A program made the position numbers and the translations under genes. This document shows, piece by piece, positions 1-12,276 of a stretch of 64,000 bases of DNA (the first letter of the stretch is position 1; each line of letters opens with the position of its first letter). The stretch comes from Styela clava (Eukaryota > Chordata > Ascidiacea > Stolidobranchia > Styelidae), in contig NC_135263.1 in assembly GCF_964204865.1 (NCBI RefSeq), positions 19,451,426 through 19,515,425 of the forward strand. The letters are read 5' to 3'. The notes beneath the pieces are model-generated. The model searched no databases. It worked only from the letters and a program-made list of their open reading frames with translations, and was not told the origin of the DNA.

Positions 1-390
1 TTAGTATGCTGGTGACACAAAAAAGATGCCAAACGCCAGGACGAATGTAATTATTGAAACATTGAGTTTATACTGTAGTATTTTTGTTAATTTTAGGTTC
101 ATATATTTAGATTAAGTTATTTTTAGTGTATGTATTATTCTTTCCTTATTCAAAGCTTGTTCAAAAATGATTTTGATGGTTGTACATAGAATTTTACGAT
201 TTTTTATAATAAATACTGTAACTTGCAAATGTTGCAATAATAGTGGAATGCAAATATTAATATGTAATTGCATTTGAAATCGAAGAAAATAATAAAACTT
301 AATCCAACTGTTTAGTTGCATCACAATATATGTCACAAACTAAAACTATCTTAAAAATATCTTTCAAGTATACATTATCAAAAACTGTTT

Positions 391-456
391 GCGGCTCTTT
401 TTACAATTTTCAAAATGCAATGCGGCTCTCGAAAACCCATGAGTTTGACACCACTG
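391..456. mobile_element. right end of a hAT-like element
   Basis: The sequence ends in GAGTTTGACACCACTG, the inverted form of CAGTGGTGTCAAACTC, a terminal sequence typical of Tip100/Charlie-like hAT elements. The phrase gcggctct occurs twice just inside it. The other end is not visible in the window, so the element is truncated or starts before base 1. Confidence 0.45.
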
Positions 457-1811
457 ATCTATTCTAGACGATTCAAGCATTGCTTTGGGAAATTATATCA
501 CTTCAATTAAATTGAAATAATCTCGCTATATTAAATACAAAATCGTTGCTATCATAAAGGTAAACCAATTCAGCCACTCGAAATATATTGGCCTTCACAA
601 AGCAATGGAGGCAAAATTGAGAGTTCATGAGCTATGAACATTTGTTCTTTTCTTTGTCTTGAACTTTCCATACTCCACAGCCCCTATTAATTTTTTTTAA
701 TTTTAATTACCATGTGATGGTCATACATATCTTTAACTTGTACTTTCTGTCATGATGTATTATCTCAATGTGCCAAACTATTAATTTGTGTGCATATTTT
801 GCTTCCAGATGACATAAATGTATTGTCATGTTCATTACCTCAGCTTGGAGTATTGACAAGAAAAAGGTGCCAGTAAATTAGGTAAAAAAATTTTCAACTC
901 ATTGTTATAATCAGAATTCACAATCAATAGGAATTATAAACAGCCAACAATCAGTGAGAATTATATGCGAAATCGGAGGAAGGCAAAAAATATAGGTAGT
1001 TTCCATTCACACAAGCATTTCAAGAAGACTTGCTCGAGCCAAACTAAATGAGCATCGTCAGGTGATCGGTAAGGCTGCAAGTTGAATTCAGCCCTGCAAC
1101 CGCCTGCATAGAAGATAATATTAATTAGTGGGCTATGAGCTAAATTCCTAAATTTAAACAAACCTATCTACGATGCATTATGTACCAGCAATGTTACCTA
1201 CGATTAACTGAATATGTAATATGTCTAATAAATTCACCTACAAAAGCAAGTTCGATAGGTGCAAACTTTGTGTTATGGAATTGTATCGCAACACAGTTTT
1301 GTATGACACCCTCTTTAAATGAAATTTCAATGATTAAGCGCAAACATTAAAATTACTAACTTTGAACTTTGTCATTATCTGCAAAATGTTCCACACAAAT
1401 CTTTCCGCTATCGCGTTTGTAATCTTCTCTGATAAAAAAAAACGTCTATGATGTCCAGAATTGCTCTTTACAGCTTGCCTGTTATTCCAGCTTTCCAAGT
1501 AAGCAAAACTTCTTAGATATAGAGATTATTTTGTTTCGTTACAGGCGCAAAAAGGCAGGTACTACACGTAAAAAAGACGCCGAGTAGCAAAAGCGAGCGG
1601 AAAACGGACGCGAAAGGCGACGAGAAATATGTGCATTGGAGCGTATCATGAAATACAATGTTTTGCCTGTAGTCTTATGGAGTGACGTCAGAGTTGCCTA
1701 TCATGTTGTTTAATGTCATTGGTTAAAAATAATGCGATTTTTTAACAACAACAGCATAATAACAAAATGATCAATAGGTCCACGACGTATCCTATAACGA
1801 AACGATCCATA

Positions 1812-2115
1812 CCGTGTTTCCCCGAAAATAAGACCTAGCCCGAAAATAAAACCTGGCCTGAATTTTGAAAATGATTTCAATATAAGCCTTCCCCTTAAAA
1901 TAGGACCTAGTCGATAGCGCAAAATTCTTCCTACTCGTTTTAAATGATCAATAATCTATGTTTAGCAGTTATTTCAAATAAAAACGTGTTATTTATAAGT
2001 TGTAATTTTGTTTTCGATAAATCAAAATAAAAGACATCCTCCCAAAATAAGCCCTAGTGTTATTTTTCAAAAGAAAATTGAAATAATACACTGTCTTATT
2101 TTTGAGGAAACACGG
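1812..2115. mobile_element. TA-flanked MITE, CCGTGTTTCC family, copy 1
   Basis: A 304-bp element begins CCGTGTTTCCCCGAAAATAAG and ends GAGGAAACACGG, with TA on both sides, as for Tc1/mariner-type insertions. The interior repeats the phrase aaaataagNCCTAG in both orientations. It has no coding capacity. A related copy lies at 17291-17657. Confidence 0.75.
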
Positions 2116-2843
2116 TAGTTCCACTTGGTGTCTAACAATATGTATATTTGAGCACACGTCGATTCCAGGGTGACACCGTTCGCCGAATGGCAACCTGGAG
2201 AGACTCTATGGTTCTTTATGTGATTAAATATTAAAATTTACCACTATTCCATACAAATATGAAAACCGTATTCATATTTGGCCCATCACTCCATCAGCGG
2301 CAAAATAATTAAATTAACAGTTCAGCTCCGCGGTTTTATGAACTTGAACTTCAAATCAATGCATTCGGAATGAACATCTTGTCTACTATTTTTATATGCC
2401 ACCATGTTTAATAGCATGGTTTGGCACGGGGTCGTGGTTCTTATTGAGATTAATCCGTTTAATCAACCGCCATCACCCGGGAATGAATAAGAAAAAATAA
2501 ATTTTTCGTTTCGAAAACCCTGATTTGGCTTTTGGATATGCTCTGTAGCTCCACCTAACGTCATCAAATACTGGACGTTATTCATGCGTGACAACATTTG
2601 TTGTGAACTGGTAAAGTTGCGCCGATCTGCCTTTTTGCTGTCGCTATACATGGTATGTCCTTCCTCTCCCTTATCTTCTCTAATCCCGCGACTGCTTGAT
2701 TGTTTTATGCAAGTTACTTCTGACTTTAAACCATTTTTAAACTTGTAACCTGAAAAATGATTGGTTAATTTTATCACGATGGCGTTTTTACATATACTTT
2801 ATACATATTGGCGTACTATCATATTTTTTCTATTTCAGTAAAA

Positions 2844-5800
2844 ATGGCGATCAAGCACAACAATATTATAGCAAATAACCACTTCCACAAAAAGTGGCAG
2901 ACCAGAGTAAAATGTTGGTTTAATCAACCAGCAAGGAAGAAGAGACGTTATAACAGGAGATTGGAAAAGGCAAGACATATTGCTCCAAGACCTGTGAAAG
3001 GCCCACTTAGACCAGTTGTAAGATGCCCAACAATCAAGTACAACACTAAGAAGCGATTAGGACGTGGATTTTCCTTGGAGGAGCTGAAGGTTTTTTTCAC
3101 ATTTTCTGAATAGCAAGTTCTAATGTTGTCTAGTAATTTTTTTTCCTTAAAAGGAAATTTTACAGAAAAATAGCAGCCTGCTATTCAATGTCGTAGAGCG
3201 TCGCTTCTACTGAAGCTTTCTTTGTCAAAATACCATTATTTGGTAGATGGCGTTAACAATGTATATAATTTATTGGAGCTGAGTAAAACCTACAATTCTG
3301 ATTTATAATTTCTGTGAAAATATTGAGAATGCAAGTTGCGTCAACTTAACATCGATTATCTTTTGCTCGCTTCAGAGGCTATGTCATACTGCGTCACAGA
3401 AGTAAATTTTGATGCCTCACATGACACAATGGGGCCAACTTGACTATTTCCGTTTAGATAGCGTTCCAGTATAATATTTTTGTCATATTTCTGTATTTTG
3501 TTTGAGTGGAAGTGGTGACTCCTCTTCGGCCCATGGGCCGGGGCCACGACCCATCAAATTGGGCCTCGGCCCATCAGGCTATGGGCCGCGGCCCATCAAG
3601 TTGTGTAAAGAAACTATTCACTTGACTAACACAGACAGTCCTCAAACTCATAATAGAACTATAATGTAAAAAATCTTAACAAAATTTTGCCCTAACCCTA
3701 ACCTGGTACACATACTACAGGAGTTTATTTTTTGGTTCGAATATTGACAATTTTGTAAAAATTGAAAATTTTGGTAAGATAATTGAATTTTTCCTGACGG
3801 GGCCGCGGCCCATAGCTTGATGGGCCACGGCCCATGTGGCCCAATTAGATGGGCCGCGGCCCATGGGTCGTAGAGGAGTCACCACCCCTGTAGTTTTGTT
3901 TGGCGTGTCTCAGCCACTGATTGCACGCCGATATTTCTGGATTTGGATCTGTGATTACATGTCCGATTTCTCATGGAAAGGCCTTGAAATCCAGACTGGC
4001 TGCTGCCCTAAATATATTTTCCGATGCTTTCCTATTTCGGCCGAAAATTTTGAAAAAGACTTTTGATTATGTCACATTTTACTTATCTGTTTCTTAGTTT
4101 GGTTTTGTCTATTTAATCATTGTTTGCAGTAGTGTGTAATTACAGAATTCTGAACTTGTGCAAAACACAGATATTATATTTCTGTATTTAGAGCGATTCC
4201 AATTTTGATATAGCTTTGAAATTATCCAATGGTGATGTTTTCAGATTGCCTTTCTTTTGATTTATTGCGCATTGACGGTTTGTGGCGATATGGAGGCCCA
4301 GACTGTCTCGTAAATTGGCGAGCATGTTGTAAATTGGCGTACATGGTCATGCAGGGCTGTGGAATGGGAACTATCACCCCATTTAGACAATTCGGCTGCA
4401 CCTCTGCTGATAACTATGGTGTATTGTGAAGTATCTCTTCAATTAGCGGCCGTAACTTATCTTGACTGTTCAAGAGGCTATGATTTAGTGCATAAACAGG
4501 CCATCTTTCTGCTCATGTACCCAGATATCGTTTATCACGAAAGCTTGTGTGCAGCAAACATTCCAGATGTATCGGTTCCAATTATATACATATTTCAGGC
4601 TGCAGGAATCAACAGACATTTTGCTCAGACCATTGGCATTTGTGTTGACCATCGCAGGCGTAACCGATCATATGAGTCGTTGCAAGAAAATGTTCAAAGA
4701 TTGAAGGAATACAAATCAAAATTGATCTTATTCCCCAAGAAGGCAAGCCAGCCCAAAAAGGGAGACAGTTCGGTAAGTCTCTGTGCCAGTTTCTAGCAGA
4801 CATGTACTTTTGAATGGGATATTAAAAATTGTCAGAAATTTTCAGTTTCTACCTGTGATTTAATTGTATTTCAGCATTAGATATTGCTGCGGAGGGATAA
4901 CTGATTCCATTTGAGTATTTAATATTGGTTACATTTTTTGTAACATTATTACTTTTTAAATTTTACTTGTATGCTGTGTTCTAACTCTGCCAAGGCCTCT
5001 TTCCGCAAATTTTATCGAAACTAATCATCAAATGTTTTGATTGTATTCAGAAGCAAACATTAAAAAAGCATTTTTTGTTTCAGGCTGAAGAAATAAAGAT
5101 GGCTTCACAATATGAGGGAACTGTTCTTCCTATGAAACAGGTCAGTTTACTTTATGTGTCAAAAATTTTTGTAACCAGACTAGAATTTTTCAACCAGGTT
5201 GATGGCCGGCATCTACAAGGTTGCAATGGCTTTAGAACAGTGCTCTTCAACCTTTTACTATGTGTTATACCTTTTTCACTTTTTATTTTTTTTGTATACC
5301 CCACAAACAAAGGTTATTCAATAATATATAGTAGAAAAAAGTTGTTTAATAAAGTTGTTACAGAAATCCTACTCTGGTCACAAGATACGAAAAACATGGA
5401 AATTGGCGTTGATTTTATGACTATAGCTTATGTTCAGAAATTTGCGAATATCTTTGACTTACCGTTTTCTGTATATCTCTCCGCTAATTATTTTTTCGCA
5501 TAGTATGGGTTTCTACTCACTCATGTAAGTTACCTTGCAAAATTTGTGGAAAAACAAACACTGCAAATTAATGAATTCCAATGTCGATCGTTAACTGCAT
5601 CTGTTTCAAAACACAAAACTGGTTGTAGTGTGGAGTATATTCGACCATAGCTTGAAACCCTAGTATACCACTTGTTTTTTGTATACCCAGAATCTGACTT
5701 GATATACACTTGGGTATATTGTGAACCCGGTTGAATACCATGCTATATGATATTTCCCCATTGACTGTAATTGCTGCTGCTCTTGTTTCTATAATCCTTT

Positions 5801-6602
5801 CGTGAATTTTCGGTGCAGGAGGCTCATCTAAACAATTAGCCTATGTATCAATTCAAATTGGGACATATCTGTATTTCAGTCTAGATTTAAGTATGGTTAT
5901 TGGATGGAAATGCAACAACTGTTGGATGATGAGTTTTGCATTGTTGCCTCAGTCGGCCATTGTACTTCGTCTCAAATAAAGCTTGTGATTTTCACAGGGC
6001 TGAATTTGTTGAAAATCTCAGATTGTTTTTGTCAGCATGACATGGTTGTAACAACTTGATGTTGTTGCCCATATTTCAGCAAGTTTTCCCAATTTTGCAA
6101 GAATCCATCTACATACGTATGTCTTTTGCCACAAAAACATCAATATTTTTACCGCGCGTCTGTGGCAACACTATGATAGAGCGGATTCAGTGTGACTGTA
6201 TACCTGACCTGCTATAGTGGTTCACAGATGGATTAAGTTAAGACCGGCCTGGGGACTATACATGTTTCCAATAATTTGTGATAATTACTGATATTTACCA
6301 GGAATGTGCTGATTTGCTTTTTTCAACTGTTGCAAACATCTGCATTTTTCATGCATATGGAGGGGCGTTATGTCAGCAATTACAAAATTTGTTCCAACTT
6401 TTTTTGAGACTAATGTTAACAAATATTCTTTCAGAAATTCACTCGTGAGAAGGCAAGAGCCATCACTGATGAAGAGCGTAACCATTCTGTTTTCCAAGCT
6501 ATGCGTATGGCTAGGTCAAACGCAAAATTGCATGGCATTCGGGCCAAGAGAAAGAAGGAAAAGGAAGAAGCTGCTGCACAAGCTGCTCCCAAGAAAAAAT
6601 AA
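2844..6602 (+). CDS. RPL13: 60S ribosomal protein L13 (eL13), four coding exons
   Basis: Structural protein of the large ribosomal subunit. Coding exons are 2844-3089, 4599-4772, 5084-5140 and 6435-6602. All junctions are GT/AG with frame kept, giving 214 residues (animal L13 is about 211). Recognisable blocks include [20 protein letters not shown] near the N-terminus, [15 protein letters not shown] and GRGFSLEEL at the end of exon 1. Exon 2 carries [13 protein letters not shown] and [14 protein letters not shown]. Exon 4 carries [19 protein letters not shown] followed by a basic tail. The start at 2844 matches the family N-terminus; a longer upstream in-frame reading would be intronic, since ttctatttcag lies four bases before ATG. 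That implies an untranslated first exon upstream. Introns 1 and 3 carry MITEs, and intron 3 also a possible box C/D snoRNA. Very confident. Confidence 0.97.
3512..3885 (-). mobile_element. MITE with GGGCCGCGGCCC-rich inverted ends, inside RPL13 intron 1
   Basis: The terminal inverted repeat is GTGGTGACTCCTCT at the left and its complement AGAGGAGTCACCAC at the right. Both arms continue into repeated palindromes of the type ATGGGCCGCGGCCCAT. Read on the minus strand, the core (tgtaccaggttagggtta ... gaggactgtctgtgttag) matches the elements at 21557-21770 and 53843-54065. It has no coding capacity. Confidence 0.75.
5238..5742 (+). mobile_element. hAT-like MITE in RPL13 intron 3
   Basis: It starts CAGTGCTCTTCAACCTTTT and ends near CCCGGTTGAATACCATG, with internal gtataccc phrases near both ends. 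It is the same family as the better preserved copy at 30856-31355. The right end is diverged and no clean target duplication is seen. Confidence 0.6.
5926..6003 (+). ncRNA. possible box C/D snoRNA in RPL13 intron 3
   Basis: ATGATGA (5926-5932) fits box C and CTGA (6000-6003) fits box D, 78 nt apart. CAACAA just upstream and TTGTTG just downstream could form the closing stem. Ribosomal protein introns commonly host such RNAs, and mammalian RPL13 hosts one. I could not match the guide region to rRNA, and the stem is offset from box C, so this is only a candidate. Confidence 0.25.
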
Positions 6603-6864
6603 TTTATACCTGTGCTTGTTTACTAATTGTGCCACATGTGGTTATATTGTATGAGAGTATAAAGGTATGGACCCTCCAGAGCCTCTTTGTTGATTGTTCA
6701 GCAGCAAACTTTAGGTAGTTGTATATGTCAGAAAGCTATTTCAGCACCAGTGATTTTCATGGTCTATCACTTTGTGTGAAAACTTTGGTAATATAATGGG
6801 AATTACCTGGCCTGTGGACCCACGCAGGGTAATCAGAGGCGCGGTGGTGAATAAGGATGCTAAG

Positions 6865-8396
6865 TAGGGGTGGGCAAAATCGAAAAATTTTTGAGTTTAA
6901 TAATTCGAATATTTTTAACGAATAAGGAATATTTTTTTTGTCGGCCGATACTCTTGAAAATCAAATAAAACATTGGAAAATCGGCAACAAAAAGTTTGGC
7001 TAATTTCGCGCTAATCGCTGATTGTCTTTGTCACCACGATCATTTTGACATTGATATCCTGAAGTTGGTAATCTATATTCCCGCCCGTTTTTTTGCGAGG
7101 ATTTATTCCTACGGGTTGGCGGACGTCGAAGTATTATATTTCGGGCATACCCGTGCGTTCACGTCGGCAACATTTGGTATAGGTATTATGGATTGATTTC
7201 GAAACCCGAATTAATTTTACTCCCAAATTTTTACGTCGGTTTTGGTCTTACTTATTTATCAACTTTTGTAAATTTACCGTCCGAATTTTAAGCGAGCGGT
7301 AATATTATCGATACCGAGATGCAGATATTTATTATGACGATAATTAACTTTCTCATGCTTTTCTATGGTGTCTGCGTTACTTTCGTATTAGAAAAATATA
7401 CCTCGCAAAGCGATTACATCAATCCTGAATGTTGATTTAAAATATGTTTAAATAATTCGACAATAAAGGCCATTTCTACGTGGCCATAAGACGAGATGAC
7501 GTTAATAAACAGCACTTCTTGAATGATATTTTATTTTACATATGCGACCTAATGCTAAAAACATTCTGCGCTTTTGTGCCGAAAAGTGGGTCAGACACTT
7601 GTTATAAATAATTTTTTCAAGTTTCAACGTTTTTTTTTTAACAAAACAATATTCCGGCTACCATTATAGCTAAAATCGTTTCCGACTAATTCACAATTTC
7701 ACTTACGATATTTGCAAATTCACCATTTCACTTGATTTTGATGTCACGTCCTAATTATTAGTGCAAAAATGTTCGAAAGATAACGAACGTAATAATTTCT
7801 GATGATGACAGGCGCAACAATTCGCGAACGAGGCAGAGTGCGTTGTAACATCGAAATTCACGATTGATTTTACGATCTACACTCGTTCACGATTTTATCA
7901 CTCAACCCGCCATGCATGGCCGAGTAAAATGTTCACATTTTCGAAACATTACTTGGTCATAGATGGAAGGGATCACTGAAGAGCTCATTAAACACATTAA
8001 ATGGAGTTGACTTGTCATTTCTTTTCTGGTACAGCTTGTAAGCGTCATACCATGATTGTATAGTTTCTCGAAAACGTAATTTCAACTTTTAATTTTCGAT
8101 AATCACTTTATGATCGGGTCATGCATGAAACAGCTGATAACTAATTTACGTACCAGCGCGGCACGTATTTTTGCAAAATAGGGAAATGAAACGATACGTT
8201 CGGCGCAAAGAGAAAGGAATCGCACCACAAGGCAAAGACAACGATTTCTCAAATTTGTCGTTTTTGTCTGTTAGCGAGCGCTGTAGGTGAATTCTCGCGC
8301 GATTTACGATCGATTTCGAGAGGTGCGAGTTCCGTGTCCAAGCAAAGTGACGCAGGTCACGTGGTACGGGATATTCGAATATTTTGCCCAGCCCTA
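6865..8396. mobile_element. 1.5-kb non-autonomous hAT-like element with perfect target duplication
   Basis: The left end reads TAGGGGTGGGCAAAATCGAA and the right end CGAATATTTTGCCCAGCCCTA, imperfect inverted repeats. Both sides are flanked by the 8-bp direct repeat atgctaag (6857-6864 and 8397-8404). No transposase reading frame is present. Part of the interior (about 7260-7340) resembles part of the element at 24389-26362, so the two share an ancestor or an internal module. Confidence 0.85.
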
Positions 8397-8404
8397 ATGC
8401 TAAG

Positions 8405-9250
8405 TATGACTACTTACAAGTATTCAATTCCTAATCTCGATTCCTCGACACATCTTACCGAGAAAACATACCTACCCAAGTAATACCATATGAATTCAAA
8501 CAAGTGAGCGATGTTCGAATATATGGACGGAGAAGGAAGCCAAAACTGAATAGTATGGCTATCCAATCTGTCACAGGACATAAAATCCCTCTGAAGTCTG
8601 AACCCGCAGTAATTTTTAAAAAAATAAATAAACGCCTGAGGTAAAATATATAGTGAAGTTTGTGGCGTCGTATCAACTCAACATTGTTTGCAATCCAAGT
8701 GTTAACCTCTAGAATCGATTTCAATATTTCGGAATCTGGACTCGATTCCGCCATACCTGGTGGTGAGTGCATTCACAACGCTTAGCACGATCCGCCACGC
8801 CACCGAGCCGTCCGGTCGCTGATCTGCCGTCTTTCACATTTATTTGCAAGGAAATACGGGAAGTGCGTTTTTCAAATATATTCCTGAAAACTCAGCTTAT
8901 GCTAAACAGTGACGCGACGAATTCATACTGTCAATTGAAAACGATTGCATTTTTATAGCCATGTACAAAATCTCATGTATGCGTTCAAGTCGCCCGAGTT
9001 TGACAGAAGCATGCAAAATAACGTAGGGATGCGGCAGGTTCGTAAAGGTTAGGATCAGCAATTTATCAATACTTCGTACTAGTGATAGGTGACTGGCCGT
9101 GTTATAATACAAAACCGTTATGAAGAATTTACTGTAAGCAAAAGAAATCGTATCTCGCCAGCAAATTAGTTACACGCTATACATTTTACAAATGGTACTT
9201 CTGGATTAGGGAAATTGCATCGTGTTTAATGATAGTTTGCGAGTCATTTA
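8405..9250. other. no recognised feature
   Basis: Short overlapping open frames occur on both strands but none resembles a known protein or shows exon-like boundaries. Nothing further is supported. Confidence 0.4.
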
Positions 9251-9260
9251 GTTTGTACTG

Positions 9261-12200
9261 CAGTGGCGGCGCGTCAATAGGGCCAACCGGGGGCCTTGCC
9301 CCGGTTGTTTTTTCGGTATAATAAAAAATATTCGAAAAATACCTCAATATCGGTTGCACAGACTGTCTACACTAGCCATATTCTCCCGACATGGTTCATT
9401 TTTCGCTCGCAAAGCCTTCGACGGGGCGACGCCGATTTTGCCCCGGTTGCTCATTGTATATCGTATTCTCTCTTTTATCTTCCACTCGCCTCGTTTGTTT
9501 TCTGTTTCTTTTACTAAATCATCGGGGCTAGCCCCGAAATTATGACGACACAATGCCGACTTTTCTTACAACAACGTGTTGACATATTCACGCATTCCTT
9601 CTCGTTCGTTGGTTGCTTGAAGAGTTGATAGTTTCCTCGCCTTCGTTTTTGTCGTTTGTTTCGCTATTTAAATCAGTTAGAGACCTTTAGTCCATTTGCT
9701 TTCGATTCTACATTCCTTTTGAGCTCCTCACTTCTTTCCGGCTTTGCATTTCTTAGCCTTAGACCTCATAATGAATAAGGTTGATGCACTACTTCGCACT
9801 CCGTTTTCGCAGCTGCCGCTGGAACAAAAATTAGAGGTACAACGTCTTGGGCCTTATCAACCAAAGAATTGTTCACTGGAACAATCCCATGACGGAGGAA
9901 AGCGTCGGCGTACATTCTGCGCAGAAACTTGGTATAAAAAACACGAATGGTTGTGTTACAGCGAGGACAAAAATGCGCTTTTTTGTTTTTATTGCCTACT
10001 TTTTGCTACCGCCCGTGACTCACGTTGGTGTAAATTTGGTTTTAGAGATCTTAAACATCTTTCCGAGCGTGCCAGGGATCATCAATCTTCTATGGAGCAT
10101 CTGGACAATGCAGTAAAATACCGAACATTCGGAAATGTTAATATTGCAGCACAGTTGGATGAAGAACGCGCGGTTTCTATTCGTCGGCACAACCAAAACG
10201 TCGAGAAAAACCGCCATCTCGATTGATATACCGGTATGTTTTGAAGTTCATTGGTTGTCACGAGCTGTCCCTCCGTGGGCACGATGAACGGGCTGGCTCT
10301 TCTAATAGAGGGGTATTTTTGGATATGGTGGAATACACCGCATCCCTAAATACAGTATTAAGAGATCATCTTGATGCCGCAACTGTTTCGAAAGGGACAT
10401 CTAAGGATATCCAAAACGATTTGCTCGACTCAATGTATAAAATTTATTTACAACATTTGGCTCTAGGAGAATTGCCAGTTCCTTTCGATTCAGTCTGACG
10501 AGGAAACTGACATCACGTGCGTTTCCCAACTGGCTGTGATTTTTCGGTTTGTGGAAGATGGTACACCTACCGAGAGATTTCACAGCTTTGTACCAATCGT
10601 TAATCGCACGGCTTGCGGGATATCAGCTGTACTGAAAGAAGTGTTACAGCCTTACAACGCGAAGTCAAAATTGATAGCTCAAACTTATGACGGCGCGGCA
10701 GTCATGAGTGGGTCGAAACATGGTGTTCAAGTTTATATAAAAGAAGATTTTTCTCATGCGCATTTTCTACATTGTTATGCACACCAATTTAACCTCGTTA
10801 TTAAAAATATGTGTCTTGATACCCCTCTCGTCCGTATATTTTTTGCAAATGTTTCGGGGTTTTCTTCATTTTTTTCCGTTTCGCCGAAGCGCTCTGACCT
10901 CCTTCGCCGGATATGTAGCCGCCGTCTCCCAGCTTGTGCACCAACACGTTGGAACTTCCAATCACGCGTGGTGCAGGGCGTGTCCGAAATTAGGTCTGAG
11001 CTCATTGAGTGTTTCAATGGCATTCAGAGCTCTCCGGTTTGGGACGAACGCTCTGTGAGGGAGGCGGCAGGTTTAAAGCGTATGCTAGAAGATGGTGAGT
11101 TTTCATTTATTCTCGCTTTTTTCTCCACAATATTCTATCACGTGGATGTATTATACGGCGCATTGCAGTCAAGGCTAATGGATGAAGCGTCTGTGCAGTC
11201 GTGTATTTCAGACTTCTGCGATGCTGTATCTCGTATCCGGGAAACAATAAAATACGACGACACATGGAGTGCTTCTTTACGCCGCGGGCAAACAGCGCAG
11301 CGTTTGATTTTGTCTGCAAAGGAATGCTGTGACATTCTGGTGAATCAAATAGGCGATCGTCTGCGCACTGAACACCTTGCCGTGTTCTCTTTGATGAACC
11401 CCAAAAAATTTTCAAAATTTGCACGTCAATTTCCCATCCATTTGTTGGCTACTGTCTCCAAATTTTACCCCATGATAAACGTGGGTAAATTGGAAAATGA
11501 ATTGCGATGTATATACACCAATCAAACTTTTTTGAACATCACATCAACTTGCGCGCTCTATGGGTTCCTCATAGATAACACTCTAGTAACTACCTTTGCG
11601 GCGTCTGCAAAATTTCTGGACATCATTTTGACGACGCCTATTTCTTCCGCCGACGCAGAGCGAACATTCAGCACGCTGAAGCGTATTAAAACGTATCTCA
11701 GAAACACAATGAAGTAAGATAAATTAAATTCCTTGGCTGTTTTATCCATTCACAGGGACGTTATTTCTGGGATGCATGACTTCAATCAGCGCATTATTGA
11801 GCATTTTGCTTCCAAGAAACCGCGGCGTGTTGCATATATGTTCAAGCAGTAGAAGTCTAGCAGCATATATATCTATGAGTGAGCGACGCATGTCCTTATC
11901 TTTGTATTACCTTTCCTTTCTTCATAGTAACGTTTTAAACCTTATATTAGGTTTTGTCTGCTTTCCCGAAGTTTCTGTTAATATGTCATTGTATTTATCT
12001 GGGTAAATATTGTCTTTCCTTTTGAAAGAGGTTTCAAAATAAACTATGTCTATATTTATTAATCCCTTGACTTGGACCAGTTTTAAAGACACTTTCTTAT
12101 CGTTAAAAATTGTCGCTTTTGCCGATTGGTTGTTACCGATGGAATGGTTTTTATACTCATAAAATGATGGGAGAACTTACAGCGCTCATCCTGTCCCCGT

Positions 12201-12266
12201 AGATGGGGGTGACTTGGTCCCGCAGTAGCTTGCCCCGGTTGTCAAAATGACCCCGCGCCGCCACTG
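9261..12266 (+). mobile_element. hAT transposon, ZMYM1/DUF4371 type
   Basis: A 3006-bp element. The terminal inverted repeats are CAGTGGCGGCGCG at the left and CGCCGCCACTG at the right, with further matching phrases inside (gtca, caaccgggg). The flanks are gtttgtactg and gtttgtagtg, a direct repeat matching at 9 of 10 positions directly against both ends. It encodes a recognisable but broken hAT transposase (9771-11852). It could be a source, now dead, for short elements such as the one at 36512-36731. Confidence 0.9.
9771..11852 (+). pseudogene. hAT transposase (TTF-type zinc finger, DUF4371, hAT dimerisation), disabled
   Basis: Family function is cut-and-paste transposition. The first segment, from ATG at 9771, contains a cysteine-rich TTF-type finger (around FCFYC). 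A frame change near 10221-10227 leads into the DUF4371 part with RGHDE and NRG. A second frame change near 10462-10468 returns to the first frame just before SDEETDIT, the acidic catalytic region. Later come DGTPTERFHSFVP and the HCYAH motif. The hAT C-terminal dimerisation region contains SSADAERTFSTLKRIK. An in-frame TAA at 11715-11717 interrupts it, after which the same frame continues to TAG at 11850-11852. Two frameshifts and one nonsense codon make it non-functional unless the assembly is wrong. Confidence 0.88.
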
Positions 12267-12276
12267 GTTTGTAGTG

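Larger units (their letters stand above)
1..2843. other. intergenic region upstream of RPL13
   Basis: No complete gene is seen. The stretch contains the right end of a hAT-like element ending at 456, a possible transposase fragment near 961-1110 on the minus strand, and a TA-flanked MITE at 1812-2115. The RPL13 promoter and a 5' untranslated exon should lie in the last few hundred bases, because a 3' splice site sits directly before the RPL13 start codon. A pyrimidine run followed by a possible donor (about 2632-2655) is one candidate, but it is weak. Confidence 0.5.

Noticed and set aside
4359-4796. 145-codon frame as a separate gene
   Set aside because: Only its end (4599-4772) is real coding sequence, RPL13 exon 2; the front part is intron.
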